From: Eubacterium sp.
GTDB lineage: Bacteria > Bacillota > Clostridia > Lachnospirales > Lachnospiraceae
NCBI GenBank assembly: GCA_003486385.1
Contig: DNFT01000026.1
Location: forward strand, 1 to 7,221
Direction of reading: 5' to 3'
DNA length: 7,221 nt
Within the stretch, counting starts at the first letter, position 1; each line of letters begins with the position of its first letter. The position numbers were made by a program, and so were the translations under genes. Under the pieces are notes generated by a model that was not told the DNA's origin, did not search any database, and worked only from the letters and a program-made list of their open reading frames with translations. Positions 4,508 through 7,221 of this stretch are shown here, piece by piece.

Positions 4508-7177
4508 ATGGACAAGAAATTATATGATTTGATGGATTGGCCTGAGATTGAGGCCGTAGTTTATTCGGAATGCAAGCATCCGCTTGATATTTTAGGACAG
4601 CATATTACACCGGATGGTCTGCTGTTTCAGACATTTAAGCCGGGGGCTGTGGGTGTGAAGGTGGTACTTACCGGAAAGAATAAGACGTATGATATGGAGC
4701 AGGTTGATGAGGCAGGATACTTCGCACTGCTCATACCGGGCAAGAGAAGAGTGGCATACGAGCTTATAGTGGATTATGGAGACGGAAACATACAGCAGAT
4801 AAAGGATACATACAGCTTTAAGGTTCAGATTCTTGAGTCGGAGCTTGAGCGCTTCGAGGCGGGAATCAATTATGAGCTGTACAATGTTCTGGGTGCACAT
4901 CCGATGGAGGTGGATGGTGTACAGGGAGTTCATTTTGCAGTGTGGGCACCTAACGCGTGGCGTGTGAGTGTTGTCGGGGATTTCAACAGCTGGGACGGAA
5001 GAACCCACCAGATGCAGTTTATCGATAAATATGGTGTGTATGAGCTTTTTATACCGGGGGTAAAGCCGCTTGACATTTACAAGTATGAGCTGAAATATAA
5101 GGGCGGAATGGTAGGACTTAAGGCAGACCCTTATGCATTCTACAGTGAGCTTCGTCCGAACAACGCTTCAATAGTGTACGATATTGAGAAATATGTGTGG
5201 ACGGACGGCGACTGGCTTGAGCAGAGAGAGCTTAACAAAAATAAGCCGATGTCCATCTATGAGCTGCATTTAGGCTCCTTTATGAAGCCGGAGGACGGAA
5301 GGGAATTCTATAATTATCGTGAACTGGCTCCGCTTATTATCAAGTATGTGAAGGAAATGGGTTACACACATATTGAACTCATGCCGATAATGGAGCATCC
5401 GTTTGACGGTTCATGGGGATATCAGGTGACCGGCTATTATGCGCCGACTAGCAGGTACGGAACACCGGATGATTTCAGATACTTTGTAGACCTTCTGCAC
5501 TGCGCAGGAATAGGTGTCATCTTAGACTGGGTTCCGGCACATTTCCCGAAGGATGATTTCGGACTGGCGAGGTTTGACGGAACAGCACTGTATGAGCATC
5601 TTGACCCGAGGCAGGGCGAGCACCCTGAGTGGGGAACCTACATATATAATTATGGAAGACCACAGGTACGCAACTTCCTTATAGCCAATGCACTTTTCTG
5701 GGCAAAGGAATATCATGTGGATGGGCTTAGAATGGATGCGGTTGCGTCCATGCTCTACCTTGACTATGGGAAGAAGAACGGCGAATGGGTTGCCAACATA
5801 TATGGCGGCAATGAGAATCTTGAGGCAGTTGAATTTTTCAAGCAGCTCAATGCAGTGTACAGGAAGAAAAACAAGACTTCTATGCTTATTGCGGAGGAGT
5901 CTACAGCATGGCCGATGGTTACAGGTGATATAAAGGACGGCTCACTTGGCTTTGACTACAAGTGGAACATGGGCTGGATGAATGATTTCCTTGATTTTAT
6001 GAGCGCTGACCCGCTGTTTAGAAAAGGACGTTACGGTGAATTGACATTCAGCATGATATACGCTTACAGCGAAGATTTTATTCTTGTCATATCACATGAT
6101 GAGGTGGTTCACGGAAAGTGCTCCATGATAAATAAAATGCCTGAGGATGAGCTTGACGAGAAATTCTCGGACCTCCGTGCAGCTTATGGCTTCATGTACA
6201 CCCATCCGGGCAAGAAGCTTCTCTTTATGGGGCAGGATTTTGGACAGTACAACGAGTGGTGGGAGAAAAAGAGCGTCGACTGGGACGAGCTTTCAAAGGA
6301 GCAGAATCAGAAGCTTCACAGATATATGAAGGATCTGAATGCCCTGTATAAGAACGAGCAGGCTCTTTATGAGCTGGATTATAACACGGAAGGCTTTGAG
6401 TGGATTAACAATATCTCTGCCGACGAGTGCATTGTGTCGTATGTCCGCAGGGCTAAGAACGGTGATGAGCTTCTCGTCATTGTGAGCTTCACGCCTGTTC
6501 TTCGTGAGAAGTACAAGATAGGTGTGCCTAAGGCTGGACATTACAAGGAAATTTTCAACAGCAATGCCAGGAAGTACGGCGGAACCGGCAAGCTCAATTC
6601 GCGCGTAAAGATATCGCAGGAGAGCGAGTGCGACAATCGAAAGGATTCCATATACATCACAATTCCGCCGCTTGGAATATGTATTTTCAGGCGCGTTGAG
6701 GAAGAATCCGTAACTGCGGATGAGGTTGAGATTCCTGAGATTGTCGATACACAGATAACTAAATCTGAGACAGTTTCTGATATGAAAAAGGAAAAGTCAC
6801 AGAAGAAAGCGAAGCCGGAGTCTGTAAAGGAGAAGACACTGAAGAAAGAAGAGGCGCCGGAGGCGGCAGAGAAGGGAAATAAAGAGAGTAAAGAAAATAA
6901 AGAAGGTAGAGAAAATAAAGAAGGTAGAGAAAATAAAGAAAAAGCATCTGCCGGAGCAGGAAAAAAGAAAGCTGTAAGGAGTGATGAGACACCAAAGGTA
7001 GATGGAAAAACGAATCTAAAAGAGACAGAAGCGGGGAAGGCGGAGCCGGAAGAAGTAAAGAATGAGGTAAAGACAGAGAAAATGATGTCAGGGAGTTCTA
7101 AAGCCGAGAAGACGGATACAGCAAAAACAGATACAGAGAAGAAAAACACGGCGAAGGCTAAGTCTGCCGGGCGCTAG
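4508..7177 (+). CDS. glgB: 1,4-alpha-glucan (glycogen) branching enzyme, GH13, with Lys/Glu-rich C-terminal tail
   Basis: This 889-residue enzyme cuts alpha-1,4 chains and re-attaches them as alpha-1,6 branches during glycogen synthesis in the cytosol (EC 2.4.1.18). Residues 22-110 are an N1 beta-sandwich (HPLDILGQH...). Residues 120-225 are the N2/CBM48 domain (GDFNSWDGR, then DPYAF...RPNNAS). The GH13 barrel runs from about 248 to 620. Region I is DWVPAHF (340-346). GLRMDAVASM carries the nucleophile Asp410, IAEES the acid/base Glu463 and SHDEVVHGK the stabiliser Asp531, at the same spacing as E. coli Asp405, Glu458 and Asp526. The small all-beta C-domain ends near PPLGICIFRRV (residue 730). 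The further tail of about 159 residues (731-889) is Lys/Glu/Ala/Thr-rich, with no hydrophobic core and with 6-residue repeats. Typical GlgB proteins have about 620-730 residues, so the tail is an extension. Other glg genes may lie beyond the window, but none is visible. Confidence 0.97.
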   Translation: MDKKLYDLMDWPEIEAVVYSECKHPLDILGQHITPDGLLFQTFKPGAVGVKVVLTGKNKTYDMEQVDEAGYFALLIPGKRRVAYELIVDYGDGNIQQIKDTYSFKVQILESELERFEAGINYELYNVLGAHPMEVDGVQGVHFAVWAPNAWRVSVVGDFNSWDGRTHQMQFIDKYGVYELFIPGVKPLDIYKYELKYKGGMVGLKADPYAFYSELRPNNASIVYDIEKYVWTDGDWLEQRELNKNKPMSIYELHLGSFMKPEDGREFYNYRELAPLIIKYVKEMGYTHIELMPIMEHPFDGSWGYQVTGYYAPTSRYGTPDDFRYFVDLLHCAGIGVILDWVPAHFPKDDFGLARFDGTALYEHLDPRQGEHPEWGTYIYNYGRPQVRNFLIANALFWAKEYHVDGLRMDAVASMLYLDYGKKNGEWVANIYGGNENLEAVEFFKQLNAVYRKKNKTSMLIAEESTAWPMVTGDIKDGSLGFDYKWNMGWMNDFLDFMSADPLFRKGRYGELTFSMIYAYSEDFILVISHDEVVHGKCSMINKMPEDELDEKFSDLRAAYGFMYTHPGKKLLFMGQDFGQYNEWWEKKSVDWDELSKEQNQKLHRYMKDLNALYKNEQALYELDYNTEGFEWINNISADECIVSYVRRAKNGDELLVIVSFTPVLREKYKIGVPKAGHYKEIFNSNARKYGGTGKLNSRVKISQESECDNRKDSIYITIPPLGICIFRRVEEESVTADEVEIPEIVDTQITKSETVSDMKKEKSQKKAKPESVKEKTLKKEEAPEAAEKGNKESKENKEGRENKEGRENKEKASAGAGKKKAVRSDETPKVDGKTNLKETEAGKAEPEEVKNEVKTEKMMSGSSKAEKTDTAKTDTEKKNTAKAKSAGR
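6881..6934 (+). repeat. Three in-frame 18-bp tandem repeats in the glgB tail
   Basis: The units are 6881-6898, 6899-6916 and 6917-6934; the last two are identical and the first differs at a few positions. A partial unit follows. They encode KE(S/G)(K/R)EN three times at residues 792-809. Because 18 bp keeps the frame, copy number can change without breaking the enzyme. Confidence 0.9.
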
Positions 7178-7185
7178 AGTAGTAT

Positions 7186-7221
7186 CTGCCCATAAGCCGG
7201 CATAAGAGCGGTATAGGGCAG
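7186..7221 (+). terminator. Probable glgB terminator hairpin, cut by the window edge
   Basis: CTGCCC (7186-7191) pairs with GGGCAG (7216-7221). Inside it ATA/TAT (7192-7194 with 7212-7214, one bulged A) and CCG/CGG (7197-7199 with 7209-7211) extend the stem. It begins 8 bases after the glgB stop. Any T-run would lie beyond the last base, so intrinsic termination cannot be confirmed. Confidence 0.5.

Noticed and set aside
6881..6940. CRISPR-like or regulatory repeat array
   Set aside because: The 18-bp units are contiguous with no spacers and stay in the glgB frame; they are coding repeats.
6541..7149. 202-residue minus-strand open frame, Phe/Ser-rich
   Set aside because: It is the antisense shadow of the purine-rich glgB tail: AAG/GAA codons read as CTT/TTC on the other strand. 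It has no ribosome site.

Overview
The window reads as chromosomal DNA of an anaerobic low-to-mid-GC Firmicute, most likely a gut Lachnospiraceae (Roseburia/Agathobacter-like). The basis is the style of the proteins, strong AGGAGG-type ribosome binding sites, consensus sigma-A promoters and a two-domain GlgB. This placement is by recognition, not by a database search. There are no tRNA or rRNA genes, no CRISPR array and no intact transposase or integrase.

Layout. (1) 103-1278 (+) encodes a PLP-dependent MalY/PatB-type C-S lyase/aminotransferase. (2) 1333-2166 (-) encodes an alpha/beta-hydrolase of the acetyl-esterase type and converges on it. (3) 2181-2398 is a scarred intergenic region. It holds an imperfect inverted repeat, short direct repeats, and the first about 26 codons of an XRE-type regulator that is cut off inside its helix-turn-helix. 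(4) 2432-4299 is a run of four minus-strand accessory genes: a GNAT acetyltransferase, a TetR regulator with a TTG start, a two-TM small membrane protein and a 76-aa single-TM protein. (5) 4428-4473 holds two strong divergent promoters whose -35 boxes abut. (6) 4508-7177 (+) encodes a glycogen branching enzyme, GlgB, with an unusual disordered Lys/Glu-rich tail of about 160 residues. (7) A GC-containing hairpin at the right edge is probably the glgB terminator, cut by the window.

How it fits together. The lyase, esterase and GlgB look like ordinary metabolic genes (sulfur amino acids, ester hydrolysis, glycogen). The minus-strand block between them looks like an acquired and partly decayed accessory module. 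The TetR gene and the two-TM protein gene form a likely self-regulated operon behind an extended -10 promoter with a palindrome beside it. I see no complete novel defence or mobile system. The most unusual items are the GlgB tail with its in-frame 18-bp repeats, the abutting divergent promoters, the hairpin/upstream-ORF leader of the 76-aa protein, and the broken XRE gene with repeats around it.
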